Source: Heliopora coerulea (Eukaryota; Cnidaria; Anthozoa; Scleralcyonacea; Helioporidae). Taken from it: a DNA stretch of 64,000 bases. Positions 52,572 to 64,000 of this stretch are shown piece by piece. The notes under the pieces were generated by a model. It searched no databases, was not told the origin of the DNA, and saw nothing but the letters and a program-made list of their open reading frames with translations. The position numbers were made by a program, and so were the translations under genes. The stretch spans positions 372,001-436,000 of the forward strand of contig JASJOG010000177.1 of NCBI GenBank assembly GCA_030142905.1. Direction: 5' to 3'. Numbering within the stretch: the stretch's first letter is position 1; each line of letters opens with the position of its first letter.

Positions 52572-54129
52572 ATGGCGGCGTTGGGATTTCCTGGTGGTTC
52601 TGAATACAGTCTCATGTCATTTTTTCAGCGAACAAAAGCAGTTCTTGCTGATGCAGCACATTTTATTTCTTCTTCCGCATCAAATGAAGACATCGACAGA
52701 GTTGAAAGTTTTCACGAAAGGCTTGCAGAGGCTGAAGAAACCGTCTTTATTTTAAAGCAGAGAGCAGCCGAACTTGTACCAGCTACTCGTAGTTAAGACA
52801 GCGATCTGGAAATGGAACATTTTTTGGAGAGCATGAATGAATTGTCGGCTTACTTGACCAGACTTACACAATTCTTTGAGAATCTGGCCGATGAGTTGAG
52901 TGACAATATGGTAGACCTTTCGTTTAATGAATGTGAGAGAATGTACACTGGGATGAAAGGCCAGCCGAAATTTCAAGTATCTAAGAGGCAGATAGAATTC
53001 CTAAGAGAGTTGCATTTTTGCTGAACTAGGATAGCGGAACTGCTTGGAATCTCTCCCCGAAATTTGAGCAGAAGGCGTAAAGAATTTGAAATAAATGACC
53101 AGCACTGGTCTTCTCTTTCTGATGAGGAGCTGAAAGAAATCATGCAGCAAATTATGACCGTAACCCCAGGAATTGGACAAACACGCATGGTAGGTGCACT
53201 AAAAAGCAGGGGGATAAGGGTACAGCGACTCAGAGTAAGGGTTCTATTACGTGAGTTGGATCCAATTGGAACCGCACTTCGATGGAGAGGAACCATTTGT
53301 CGACGCAAATATAGTGTGCCATACCCTAACGCGTTGTGGCATATAGACGGGAACCATAAGATGATATGCTGGCGGTTTGTCGTACACACAGCTATTGATG
53401 GATTTTCCAGGTTAATACCTTGCTTGCACTGTGCAAATAACAACAAGTCGAGTACGCTACTGGAATTATTTCAAAATGCCTGCCAATCCTATGGAGTGCC
53501 TTCTCGGGTAAGGTGCGACCACAGCCTGGAAAACATAGGTGTGGCCCGAATGATGTTGGAGTATCGAGGAACCAACAGAGGAAGTATCATAACTGGTAGT
53601 TTGGTGCACAATCAAACGGTTGAAAGGCTTCATTGGATGTTATCACTGGTGTGCTCAAGAACTATATAGATCTGTTTTATATGATGGAAGATTCTGGACT
53701 ACTGGATCCTGTCGACGAAATGGACATCTTGTCACTTCACCTTGTATTTCTTAAGCAAATTAATGAATCCTTGGTAGAATTTTGGGTCAGTGGAATCATC
53801 ATGGTATCAGCACAGAGCATGGATTATCTTCTCTGCAACTTTGGACTCAAGGCATCTTAAGATTTTCCAACAACTGGGGTTCTCTACCTGATTTCATTTT
53901 AACGGACAATGAAGGGTACTTATGTGAGGTAAATGAGAAAAATCTCACTTTTGTTCAAGATGAAGGTATAGTTGTACCTGAGTGCAATCTCCCGGTAAGT
54001 AATCAGCAAGTTGCACATCTTCGTTCTCTGGCAGAAATAAATGGTACAAGGACTGATACAGTTCGCACTTATATTGAAATCGTAGATGCTATACATCACG
54101 TGCTCACCCCCGAAGCAGCCCAAACATAA
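52572..54129 (+). pseudogene. rve integrase-core transposase
   Basis: A roughly 515-codon gene, one frame to about 53630 broken by TAA at 52794 and TGA at 53022 (before TRIAELLGISPRNLSRRRKE, a helix-turn-helix). Then comes GQTRMVGALKSRGIRVQRLR and an rve catalytic core: ALWHIDGNHKMI (first Asp), AIDGFSRLIPCL, VRCDHSLENIGV (second Asp) and SLVHNQTVERL (Glu). Shifts near 53630 and 53790 separate the C-terminal part (ITGVLKNYIDLFYMMEDSGL). Proteins of this type are common in cnidarian and fish genomes and are presumed transposon-encoded. The N-terminal HERLAEAEETVFILKQRAAE region looks like a coiled coil. Confidence 0.88.
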
Positions 54130-54769
54130 ATTGCTATCCACTTTGCGAATTCTACCCTCCTTGGAATCTTCAAGAACAGAAGTAGTCCCTGATGAACATG
54201 GTATTATTGACACAAGAAATAAGAAACAAAAAAACACAAGTTTATTTTTATGTTATTAAAAGTAAAGTGAACGGTCAAATATCTATTTGTTTTGTTGAAA
54301 GACTTAGTAGTTTTGATACTGATATTACATAATAACAGAATGTAAACACCTGGTGAACATGAACAAACAATAAGTCTTTAAATCATGAAATAAGATAATT
54401 GTGTACAGTTAACAGTCATTTAGGCAAAATGAACAGTAACCCTTGGGTGGAGTCTTGCATTGGTCAATGTTGATATTTAAAAAATGTAGTTGCTAAAGGG
54501 TAAAAACTGCTATTTCAAACAAATTATAACAGTGGATTGTAAAAGTTTTTCACAAACAGAGGTCAAGTTACAAACAGCAGTCTTTGGATGCTGATGTTTC
54601 TGTATTTAACAGCCACTTCTTAGTGATCATCTACTGGTAAGTTATTGATGTGGGCCTTTGCAGACTTGGACAGCTAACAGAGGGTTAATGGAAGTATAAT
54701 AACAGAATATGAATAATAGTTAATACACTGTAAGCTTGATGCCTTACAAATGCAATCTTTCTACTATAC

Positions 54770-56835
54770 TCAATTGAAAGATTTTTGGGCACTGTCAATA
54801 ACAGCTTTCAGCACTAAAGTGAAGGTTTCTAGGTCTTTAAAATGATTTGGAAAAGCTATATTGAGCAAGCATGTAGAAGCAAAGATTGACCGAGTGTGAT
54901 CAAACTTAACATCAATACTGCCAAGTCCAAGATTTGGAAGGATAGTTGAACCAGTGGCAAAAAGCAGAAATTTTTCTAGTGTTTGTGGTCTAGCACTCTC
55001 CAGGAACTGCTCAAGATAATTCTTGATGGCTCTTTCATCTTTATTTATATCTTCTGGGAAATTTAGATGTCCCACACAGCACTAGCACTTAACTTGTTTT
55101 CACTGGGAACAAAAAGTGTTTCAAACAGCTCAGGAAATTCTTTCATTTTAGACCTAAAGCCTAGAACATTCAAACCTTCAGCAATCTGGTCTAAGACAAT
55201 CTTTGGATGGCTGATAACATCATGTATTATTATTGCTTGGATGAGCCTTGTTTTGTTGTCATTCTAACAAAGATAAAATAGAACTTAATCTTGCAAGACA
55301 TTTCAATACTGAGTTTTGAGTATAAACAACCCCCCAACAGAAACATTTCAGCAATTTGAACACTCATTTAGTACAAACATTATTCCACTACTAGTGATTT
55401 ACAAGAACGATCATTATTGCCTCACACTTACAGTTAGGGTTTCTGTAAGACCACATTCAGATAGAACACTTATCCATTCTTCTTGGTCAAGAGTAGAGAT
55501 ATCATCAGCATCTGCAACCTACTGATTATCAAGAGTCAATTTTCAGTTAAATACTCATTTAGTTAAGGATCACAGTATAGTAAAATGTATGCACAGTACC
55601 TTCTTAATAAAGTGTTTCATGGGCTCAGAGCAATCCTGGATGGTCATTGTTTGCATTGCTGAATCTATATCACCAGTAGCTAAATAGCAATATACTGAAG
55701 GACTAAATACAGGGAAACCAGGGCCTCCTTGTAATATGCTGTGTACTATTATTGTTCCAAAATATTTCATCATTCCAGATGCTACAATTCCAGCATTATA
55801 AACAGGGCTTTTATAACTGCTCCCATGAAAAAACATGTCACTAATAACTTGGAGAGGTATGGTGAAAAACTGTTGTGTAACTCCACCTGTATCTACTGCT
55901 GGTTGTCCTCTATAAATAACCCTCAGACGCTTCCTTTTCAGTAGACATCCCTTTTCCAAATTCCTGCAACAAGGATTTCAGGGAATTTTCTTTTTCATCT
56001 GAAGGGTGGAAACTGGTCTCTGAAAGGACATCATTGTTATCATCATTGCTAACTGCATATGTTGGAGTACTGGAAAGAGAAAGAACTGCTCCACTGACAG
56101 TCACATGATCATTTAAAGCCTGACATAACACATCAGTACTTTTGTTTGGAAAAAATTCCACTAACTGCTGCAGCTTATCTTCCTCACTGACTGTTATGGA
56201 CGGTCCAGGAGCTGATGCACCATTTGAATTACAAACTGAGGATCTAACAGATCCACCATCAACACCAAAACTATCAAACGGCAGTGGTGTAAGTGGACCT
56301 TGGGCAGAACTCTCATCACTCTCATTTGAAACAGGAAAATCTTGCTTTGGTCGTTGTATATACTGCCTTGCCCAGAAATACTGAGCACTCGTGCAGCTGA
56401 AAACTTCACACCACTGGCTATCTTAGGTGTGACTATCTGGCCATAGCATGACTTAAAATCAAAGTCAACATCTTCATCTTGTAAAACTGAAAATAACCCT
56501 TTTATGTTTTCTTTGAAATCTTCCTCATCCAAAGATTTACCTACCGGGAACTCGTGAACAACAAAACCCTCGTTTTCTAACTTACAACGTGTCTGGTGGG
56601 TGGGAACGGTCTTCGAAGAAGGTGAAGGTAGTAGAATTACGTCCTTATACACAATGTTACCTTTCTTGGCTTTTTTCACCGTTGGCTTTTTGGATGTTCC
56701 AGACGACTTGTTACCGAGTATTGGGAACGACCTTCTTAGCGCAGCAGACACAGTTGCACGCTGCATATTTTCTGAATTCCTTGACGTCAGACTTGATGTT
56801 TCTTTTGCTCCAGGCCAATCGTTCTGATGTAACAA
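54770..56835 (-). pseudogene. HECT-type E3 ubiquitin ligase (G2E3-like)
   Basis: The N-terminal part (56835-56375) has basic KKPTVKKAKKGN and DVILLPSPSSKTVP, as in transposon-linked G2E3-like proteins. After a shift near 56375, an acidic linker follows, then a shift near 55945 into the HECT N-lobe: RLRVIYRGQPAVDTGGVTQQ, GPGFPVFSPSVYCYLATGD. Introns lie at 55599-55519 and 55431-55264. The C-lobe (55263-54770, one shift near 55075) has LEKFLLFATGSTILP and RSIFASTCLLNIAFPNH with the catalytic Cys. HECT enzymes pass ubiquitin from an E2 through this Cys to a target. Target and reason for being in a transposon are unknown. Confidence 0.85.
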
Positions 56836-57057
56836 ACGTTACTCAATAGGTACGATAGTACGGTCATTAAAATTATCCAGTAATGTCCTGGCCTAATGAG
56901 CGATGCTGGAAAGTTATGCGCGAAAGTTTTCACCTCTTTCTGCCATTGAACTTGATGGGCAACTACTACTTTCAAACCATTACTCGCATATGACCTCATC
57001 ATTCAACCTTCGAGATGGAAGGCTATTGGTTTATGGGCGAGTAGGGCCTAGCACTAG

Positions 57058-57653
57058 TGTCTAAGCACGCGGTGCATCATGTCATACGAAATAAAGTTCG
57101 GCATGTAGATCAAAGTTTACCATGTGTAATTAAAGTTTTCGGTGTATATTTGAAGTTTCCTAATTATATTTAAAGTTTGGCATATATATCTGAACTTTAG
57201 CATAAACATATTGAAAGTTAAAATATTGACCAAGGATTTACAAGGCGGGAATCGTAGTCGTAGGATGAATATTAATGCCCAGCTTAAAATTCGAATGTGC
57301 ATAGCCATAACAGGATAAAACACGACAAATAACAAAACATGTTAGTTTAGACAAGCTTTACTGACGTTTCGTTGCTAACGCGCAACATTTTCAAAGTAAC
57401 ATAGATGATGGATAAGGTAAGGTTATAAATACGATAATTATATAAATATAATTATCGTATTATCGTAACTTGGCTAATTAATTTCCACACCTTGTAAATA
57501 TCGTATAATATTCATCATATTTTGCACATATACTTGAAATTTGCCATGTGTCCTTAAAGTTCGGCACGTATATTTAAAGTTTAGCAAATAGAGCGTGAAG
57601 AGTTCAGCACGAATATTTTATGTTAAGCATAGATCAAAAAGGTTCATAATAAT
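57058..57653 (-). repeat. right terminal inverted repeat, interrupted
   Basis: Complement of 52194-52528, split between 57219 and 57521 by the insert at 57220-57520. Confidence 0.85.
57220..57520. mobile_element. short Penelope-like insertion
   Basis: Absent from the left repeat, so inserted after the transposon formed. Contains ACGTTTCGTTGCTAACGCGC (57364-57383) with AACATTTTCAAAG, whose complement has the stem-GAAACG form of Penelope/hammerhead ends, and a palindrome around 57431-57465. Confidence 0.6.
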
Positions 57654-57748
57654 GTCCAGTATGGCGCCTCATACATTCAAGCAATATAGGGGTATTTACT
57701 GGTTAGGATCGTGCTTTTCTTAACAGTGGCATAGGAAGCAAGTTGGGA

Positions 57749-57763
57749 TTGGGGGGGGGGGGG
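57749..57763. repeat. poly-G tract
   Basis: G run close to the presumed hAT left end, seen in several hAT families with CAGTGGC termini. Confidence 0.7.
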
Positions 57764-58109
57764 GGCGATCTCACGAGGCACCACCATGGTTGGCGCGGAG
57801 AGAGAAAATTTTTAAAAAGTGGAGTCTCTAGATCTCCGGAAACGGCATGTTTAGAGTCTCATCTACCTCTTTCATAATCGTCGTAAAGGTCCGTACAAAA
57901 AGATGAATTCTTACTATGTACAGTAATGCGCGAGGATAATGCGGACATTTTGTTAATTACTTTTGTACAAAATCTCTCCTTACTGTCTGCATCTGCAAGT
58001 CCGATCGTAGCGTTTTGCCTGTCTTTTTAATCGTGCGACAAGAGTTAATACAATTATATTATTAGTTACAATACTTCCTCAGCTTGTGACTACTGTTCTG
58101 GAAAAGGTT

Positions 58110-60697
58110 TTAATCGAAGCAACCAAAAAAGGCTCTTCTACGTTCGTTACAACCTGCAAATTTCTTGGCGATCTCGTGGATGTCAAGTTCATCGATTTCC
58201 GACTGATAAATGTTAAGAAGCATGACATTGTTCAGTCTTTCTTGACCCATATTCGCTCGAAGATAAGATTTCAGTCTTCGAAGCACTGAGAATGTACGTT
58301 CAGCTGTAGCAGATGTTGCTGGAATAGTAAGGTATAGCCTGAGAAGCTTGTCGACCTCGGAAAACAGCTTTCGGTTGTTGACACTTTCAAGCATCACTTT
58401 GCACAGGGTTTCAAGCTTAGTGACCTGTTTTATTGGCACTTCAGCATTCGAACACTTGACCAAATCAGGAAGCATCTTCAGTTGTAAATCCAGACGTTTT
58501 TCGTCGAGATCTTCAGCGTATGTTTCCGAAATTGCTTCGGGAATGGCAAAGTGATTTGTATTGGCAGCTGTTAAAAGTAATTGTTCAATATCTCCAAGCA
58601 GTGAAAATCCTTTCTGGTTAAATCGTCGACTAAGTTCTTCATGTAGAGGATCAAGAACTTCATAGTATTGCTGTCGATGAAACGCTTTCGGGGTGCTGAA
58701 GCGATGCCCAGAAGCACCATCATCTAATCTTGCGGGTTCTTTACGTTGACATGCCAGAGTTGGAGCTTCTGTTTTATTTTCTGATTCCTTTAATACGCGA
58801 TCGTAGAAACTATTAAATTCTTCATCTGAACGCATGCGCTTGTAGTAGTTGCGGGTTAGATTGGAAGAATTAAGGGCGACTTGGATGTTGCAATCTTTAC
58901 TCTGCATGGTCCGAGATAGTTCCTCTCCTGCACTGAAAACAAGATAAGACAATCGCAAACCAAACAGAGTCGAGAACTTCTCAAGCCTTCCAAGCATACC
59001 ATCTGCTTTCAGACCGATATCTCCGCCTTCTTCAACAACTACTTCGCAGGTTGCTTTAACAGCCTCAGTTGGTCAAGACAGCATAAATAGCTTCGGTTCG
59101 AACTGTCCAACGAATTGGGCAAAGAGGTTTTAGATTCTGATGGAGGGTGATGGGATTTTCTTCAACTTCCATTCGCTTTTCTCTGAATGTTTCAATCCAC
59201 TTTGGAGAATTGTTTATAATATGGACAGCTTCCCGGACCAAGTCTAAGGCACCTTTTATCAGCCGAGACGACTTGCAGGCATCTTGTAAACACAAATTAA
59301 GGCTATGAGCTAAGTAGTGAACTGGAATTGAACGTGGTTCCTGTCGTTGAATTTGAGTCGCAACACCACGAAATCTACCACTCATCGCTGCAGCACCATC
59401 ATAACTCTGGCCACGACAGCTATTCAAGGGCAAAACACATCGTATGAGAGCATCCTTGATGTGTGCTACGATTTAATCAGCTGTGCAACTTGAGTTTTGA
59501 AACAAACTTAATGGATCTTCGTGGATGTTGTAAGACTTATCTACCCAACGACAGCAAATTACCAATTGCTCTTTATTGGAGATATCTCTTGTCTCATCTG
59601 CCATGACACCAAAATATTCTGCCTGGCGGATTTTCTTGAGAATTCCACGCAAAACGTCCTGGCCCATCATGCTGACTAATTCATTCACAATCTGAAGAGA
59701 TTGATAACGGTTTAATTACAGCCATTCTAAAATTTCTGGTACATCTTCAGCTCCAGTCATCATCATCTGATGCAAAATTTCCATCTTTTTCGTTATGCCC
59801 TAAATTTAAATGTTGGATGTTGTCAATGCAGGTTATTTTTTAGAAATGCCAGATGCGTTTTTGGCATGGACCAAAAATCAATAACAAACTTGTTACTTAC
59901 CTCGTAATGCTATTCCTTGCCTCAGAAGATATTTAATGGAAGAGATTTCCTTTTTCAGCAATAACCGGTGTAATGCTTGAGACTTTTCAAGTTCAGTTAA
60001 AAACACGCAAAATAGGCATATTAAAGGTTTAAAATGTATTTCTAACGTTTCGTTGCTACACGCAACATCCTCAGAGAATGAATGAAAAACTATATTACAA
60101 GGTGATGATATATTACAATATCTCGTTTACTTATCATGTAATATATCATCACCTTGTAATATAGTTTTTCATTCATTCTCTGAGGATGTTGCGTGTAGCA
60201 ACGAAACGTTAGAAATACATTTTAAACGTTTAATATGCCTATTTTGCGTGTTTTTTGCTGGGCTTTATTATTTCTTCTCCGTCTGCGATTCCCGCCTGGT
60301 ACCTCTGTCGCCCGTATTTTCAAGTTCAGTTGCTAGCTGGTTAGCAACTGAAGGTTGACGCATGAGGATATGCTTTTCCATACTTTCTCTATGGCCTTGG
60401 CTGCTCTCGTGCTCTTTAAAGCGTTGAAGAGCTTTCTTCCAGTTGGTAAAACCATCCACAGTAAAGGCTTTCTCTTGCTTCGAGCTCATTGTTAAGAGGT
60501 TTTTTGTCTTTTTTTCCGGCAGTAGTGGCAGAAAACTGAATTGCTGGTGCCACATAGCGTAATCCAAGGATGACTATCGTACCAATCAGCTTGAAATTTT
60601 CTAGGCCGAATGTCTTTTCCAGGATTTCCTTAGAGTGTGGTTGAAACGGTTCACTCAAGTCTTCGGCACAACATAAATTCGTGCATTTATTGTTACC
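58110..60697 (-). pseudogene. ZMYM1-like hAT transposase, decayed
   Basis: The 5' part (60697-60268) encodes CCAEDLSEPFQPHSKEILEK and, in other frames, a TTF-type finger (ITLCGTSNSVFCHYCRKK) and FTNWKKALQRFKEHESSQGH, so at least two shifts. A palindrome (59999-60255) then splits the gene. 59688-59473 holds YFGVMADETRDISNKEQLVI (first catalytic Asp); 59433-59065 has GQSYDGAAAMSGRFRGVA and YLAHSLNLCLQDA; 58997-58110 ends with LYLTIPATSATAERTFSVLR, the hAT dimerisation motif, then LRANMGQERLNNVMLL. At least three more stops or shifts break it. It cannot be active. Confidence 0.85.
59999..60255. repeat. palindromic element, 119-bp arms
   Basis: 59999-60117 pairs with 60137-60255 around a 19-base centre, with about one mismatch. 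Each arm contains CTGAGGATGTTGCGTGTAGC followed by AACGAAACG, a CTGANGA-stem-GAAAC pattern like Penelope hammerhead motifs. It is related to the insert at 57220-57520 and interrupts the hAT coding sequence. Confidence 0.85.
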
Positions 60698-60900
60698 CTG
60701 TAAAGATGAAATTAGTACCTACCAAGCATTAGTGCACGAAGATAACAAGTTACCTCTAAAAGTTATAATCATTTCCGAAATAGGTAATGGCAATTTGTGA
60801 ACTTACTTCAGATAGGCGATGTTACGTTTTCACATCATCACAGGACAAAAGGTAGTGAATATGGTGTAGCTTTTAAAAAGAAACTAAAAGTGAAGAAGTA

Positions 60901-63436
60901 ATTTGCATCTATGTCGGCCATTTTGGATTTTCGGGTTTTACAAATCATTCAAGATCTCAGGTCCAGATTGACCAAAAGGGCTGAAAATTAGTACCTGAGT
61001 ATTTTTGATGGTGTTGAATCCAAAAATGAGAAGAAAACAGACTATTTCTAAAGTTAAAGAGGTGACTTTTTTAATTTAAAATTGACGCAGCTAATTAATT
61101 GGTCTCGTTACCAAGGTGAACTTCTGATGGGATTGCCGAAGATGCCCCACTCAGACAGTTTGCAAACTTTCTGGGAATAAACTAGACATAATAGACTACT
61201 TGTGTGTAGAAAATCTTTTTGGCATCTCAAAGATATCAAAAGTTATAGTTGTGTACATTTAGACGTATTCTTGCAGTATAATGAGTACCAATTCTGCGCT
61301 TGCTAGCTGTACAGACTCTTTTTAATGGTTAGAACAGCAGTATAAGTTGCTATATTTAACATCTGTACAGTTTTTAGCTTTAAACAAACTTTGAAGAACC
61401 ATCTCAACCTATCTGTTGATAAGTTTCCCAAGAAAATGGAAGTCATGAGAGTATTAACTTGAATTAAGTCTTAAGCTAAAAAACTTTTTATGTGCAGGAA
61501 TGCCTTAGATTTATTTTATGCTTGTAAATTCTCTTATCAGAATGAGATTTGAAATATATTGTGAAGCACAGAACTGTCTTTGTCTCTGGTTGGGAAAAGT
61601 CTGTGAAGTATCTAGTTGAAGAAAGTTAATTTGTACCATCTTAGACCTTAAAAAGTATGGAAAAATTCTCACTAAAAGACTACTTTTAGAATTGAGTTTG
61701 AAGAAAGTTGCAATGGATTGTCTTCTTTGTGTGAGAAAATTCTCATCTTAAGCATTCATTTAGAATGTCAAGTTCAAGCAGTTTCTAATACATTGTCTTC
61801 TTTTTAAGAGAAAACTTATTCAAAGTCTATTCAGGATGTAACTTTGAAGAAGATCTCATAATGTCTTGTCTTCAGTATATTTGATTTAGTTCTTATGAAA
61901 TGCAGTGCTGGTTAAAACATGACTTTCATGGTAGGAGAATAAACTTTTTAAAATATAGTGTTCTGTTTATTTAGATGCAAGAAAAATAGAGCAGAAAATA
62001 TTTAACTTATCAAGTGAATTCAGCACCTAAGAATGGAGACACAGTGTACTGTTGGTATGATATCGGAAAGCAAATGTCATTTGACCACATATTCAAAAAC
62101 TGTTGGTATAGAAGCAGTGCTGGAACTTGACCCTGAGACAAGAGAAATCCTGATGTGGAGAACAGGCCTTACAATTCTGAATATAAATGTAAAGCTGGTC
62201 TCAGGGTCAAGTTCCAGCACTGCTTCTATACCAACAGTTTTTGAATATGTGGTCAAATGACATTTGCTTTCCGATATCATACCAACAGTACACTGTGTCT
62301 CCATTCTTAGGTGCTGAATTCACTTGATAAGTTAAATATTTTCTGCTCTATTTTTCTTGCATCTAAATAAACAGAACACTATATTTTAAAAAGTTTATTC
62401 TCCTACCATGAAAGTCATGTTTTAACCAGCACTGCATTTCATAAGAACTAAATCAAATATACTGAAGACAAGACATTATGAGATCTTCTTCAAAGTTACA
62501 TCCCGAATAGACTTTGAATAAGTTTTCTCTTAAAAAGAAGACAATGTATTAGAAACTGCTTGAACTTGACATTCTAAATGAATGCTTAAGATGAGAATTT
62601 TCTCACACAAAGAAGACAATCCATTGCAACTTTCTTCAAACTCAATTCTAAAAGTAGTCTTTTAGTGAGAATTTTTCCATACTTTTTAAGGTCTAAGATG
62701 GTACAAATTAACTTTCTTCAACTAGATACTTCACAGACTTTTCCCAACCAGAGACAAAGACAGTTCTGTGCTTCACAATATATTTCAAATCTCATTCTGA
62801 TAAGAGAATTTACAAGCATAAAATAAATCTAAGGCGTTCCTGCACATAAAAAGTTTTTTAGCTTAAGACTTAATTCAAGTTAATACTCTCATGACTTCCA
62901 TTTTCTTGGGAAACTTATCAACAGATAGGTTGAGATGGTTCTTCAAAGTTTGTTTAAAGCTAAAAACTGTACAGATGTTAAATATAGCAACTTATACTGC
63001 TGTTCTAACCATTAAAAAGAGTCTGTACAGCTAGCAAGCGCAGAATTGGTACTCATTATACTGCAAGAATACGTCTAAATGTACACAACTATAACTTTTG
63101 ATGTCTTTGAGATGCCAAAAAGATTTTCTACACACAAGTAGTCTATTATGTCTAGTTTATTCCCAGAAAGTTTGCAAACTGTCTGAGTGGGGCATCTTCG
63201 GCAATCCCATCAGAAGTTCACCTTGGTAACGAGACCAATTAATTAGCTGCGTCAATTTTAAATTAAAAAAGTCACCTCTTTAACTTTAGAAATAGTCTGT
63301 TTTCTTCTCATTTTTGGATTCAACACCATCAAAAATACTCAGGTACTAATTTTCAGCCCTTTTGGTCAATCTGGACCTGAGATCTTGAATGATTTGTAAA
63401 ACCCGAAAATCCAAAATGGCCGACATAGGTGCAAAT
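60901..63436. repeat. 2.5-kb near-perfect palindrome, 1,239-bp arms
   Basis: 60901-62139 is the reverse complement of 62198-63436, with mirrored positions always summing to 124337, so no indels. Only a few substitutions were seen (for example ATATC/ACATC near 61252, AATGCC/AACGCC near 61498, CAGGATG/CGGGATG near 61827). The centre is 58 bases. Open frames 62033-62260 and 62077-62304 are mirror images and not taken as genes. Confidence 0.95.
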
Positions 63437-63740
63437 CAGGGTATTTTGGCCCAAATTTCAAAACGTCATATCTTTGGAACAGTTTGAAGTTATGGGCTGA
63501 AATTTTGCACTTTTGCTAGTCTCAATAGTATGTACAAATGGTATAAATTTCAAGAAAATCTGAGAGGGTGGGTGTCAAAAATGGCACTAAAAGCCTTTAA
63601 CATTGGTATCTTTAGACTAAACTACGACGTGTCGAGTTACCAAACAAGAGCAAAGACACTCAGATGGCATAAATACCCAACAGCCGGGAAATTTATAATA
63701 TACCGTGGCATAATCAAAAACGTTACGTAAAATTGCTTAC

Positions 63741-63879
63741 CTTCTCGTACGTTGCTGACGTTTCTTTGTTCAGTTTCTTCGTTAGTAGACTCGGAGGTAG
63801 TTAAGTGAACGGACTCCTGTCGACTCTCTCTGCGTTTGAAATACTGTTTGATAGAACGTGCGGGTTTATTTGTACTCAT
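63741..63879 (-). CDS. probable first exon of the ZMYM1-like hAT gene
   Basis: Encodes MSTNKPARSIKQYFKRRESR and an acidic stretch, ending at GAAG|GTAAGC. A short basic xIxxYFKRK start followed by an acidic region is usual for these transposases. The phase does not match the next piece at 60697 exactly (off by one base), consistent with decay or a wrong acceptor. Confidence 0.55.
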
Positions 63880-64000
63880 GATTTATTCATATGTTCGTGC
63901 TTGCAGGTGCGCTAGATGATAACTTTTTAATGAGGCAAATACCGCTGCTTGGCTCAACAATACAAGAGTAATATGAAAATGAAATATGACGCTCAGTTCA

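Larger units (their letters stand above)
52194..57653. mobile_element. integrase/HECT DNA transposon with long inverted repeats
   Basis: Long terminal inverted repeats (52194-52528 and 57058-57653, the right one enlarged by a ~300-bp insert) begin ATTATTATGAACCTTTTTGA on both strands. They enclose an rve-fold integrase gene on the plus strand and a HECT E3 ligase gene on the minus strand, convergent with about 640 bp between their ends. The exact outer border and target duplication were not resolved. Both genes are decayed. The superfamily could not be named with confidence. Confidence 0.85.
57724..64000 (-). mobile_element. hAT element with ZMYM1-like transposase (right end outside)
   Basis: The left end CAGTGGCATAGGAAGC fits hAT termini (CAGTGGC-type). 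The transposase gene runs leftward from 63879. No matching right end occurs before the window edge. Two palindromes (59999-60255 and 60901-63436) are inserted within it. Confidence 0.65.

Noticed and set aside
62033..62304. Two mirror-image 75-residue frames with the same start
   Set aside because: They are the same arm sequence read from both sides of the palindrome, crossing its centre; no domain or codon signal supports a gene.

Overview
The window is animal nuclear DNA: AT-rich, gene-poor, with spliced host genes (GT-AG introns, phases that match across exons) buried in transposable elements. The element mix (Penelope-like elements with hammerhead-type motifs, P, hAT and PIF/Harbinger transposons, Ty3 and LINE fragments, fold-back repeats) and the divergent but intact ANHX-type homeobox gene suit a cnidarian, most likely an anthozoan such as a coral or sea anemone. 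That placement is an inference.

Two host genes are recognisable. (1) An N-myristoyltransferase (NMT) gene lies on the minus strand between 20581 and 6447. Nine exons or candidate exons were found, from the region before the catalytic fold to the C-terminal VGLVLQ. One exon carries an in-frame TGA at a conserved Arg position, and some middle exons were not found. (2) A complete eight-exon SIX-domain/TALE-like homeobox gene of the ANHX type lies on the plus strand (44046-50500, 535 codons, no stops). Candidate first exons of unidentified genes lie at 36906-37033 (minus) and about 51979-52153 (plus).

The rest is mobile DNA in layers. 8465-10930: a Penelope-like element split at its YLDD codons by a 505-bp non-autonomous hAT element with a perfect 8-bp target duplication; an inverted Penelope fragment abuts its start. 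17096-18140: a LINE 3' end between microsatellites. 22063-22762: a CpG-rich hAT derivative coding only for a hAT dimerisation domain. 24117-24560 and 35764-36313: hAT MITEs with perfect 8-bp duplications. 27980-30783: a five-exon P-element/THAP transposase with one stop and a late frameshift. 31464-34136: a whole hAT element with perfect target duplication and one stop codon. 37439-39290: a decayed Ty3 element followed by a LINE fragment (39294-40030). 40474-43206: a PIF/Harbinger pair (DDE transposase and MADF/BESS-like partner, convergent).

The most unusual block is 52194-57653, a roughly 5.4-kb element with long terminal inverted repeats built of about eleven degenerate 20-bp units. It carries an rve-fold integrase gene and, convergently, a HECT E3 ubiquitin ligase gene with its catalytic cysteine region. 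To its right is a decayed ZMYM1-like hAT transposase gene (57724 to beyond the window end), split by a 257-bp palindrome and a near-perfect, ungapped 2,536-bp palindrome (60901-63436) with 1,239-bp arms. Most mobile genes here are broken, so the window records past invasions more than active ones.
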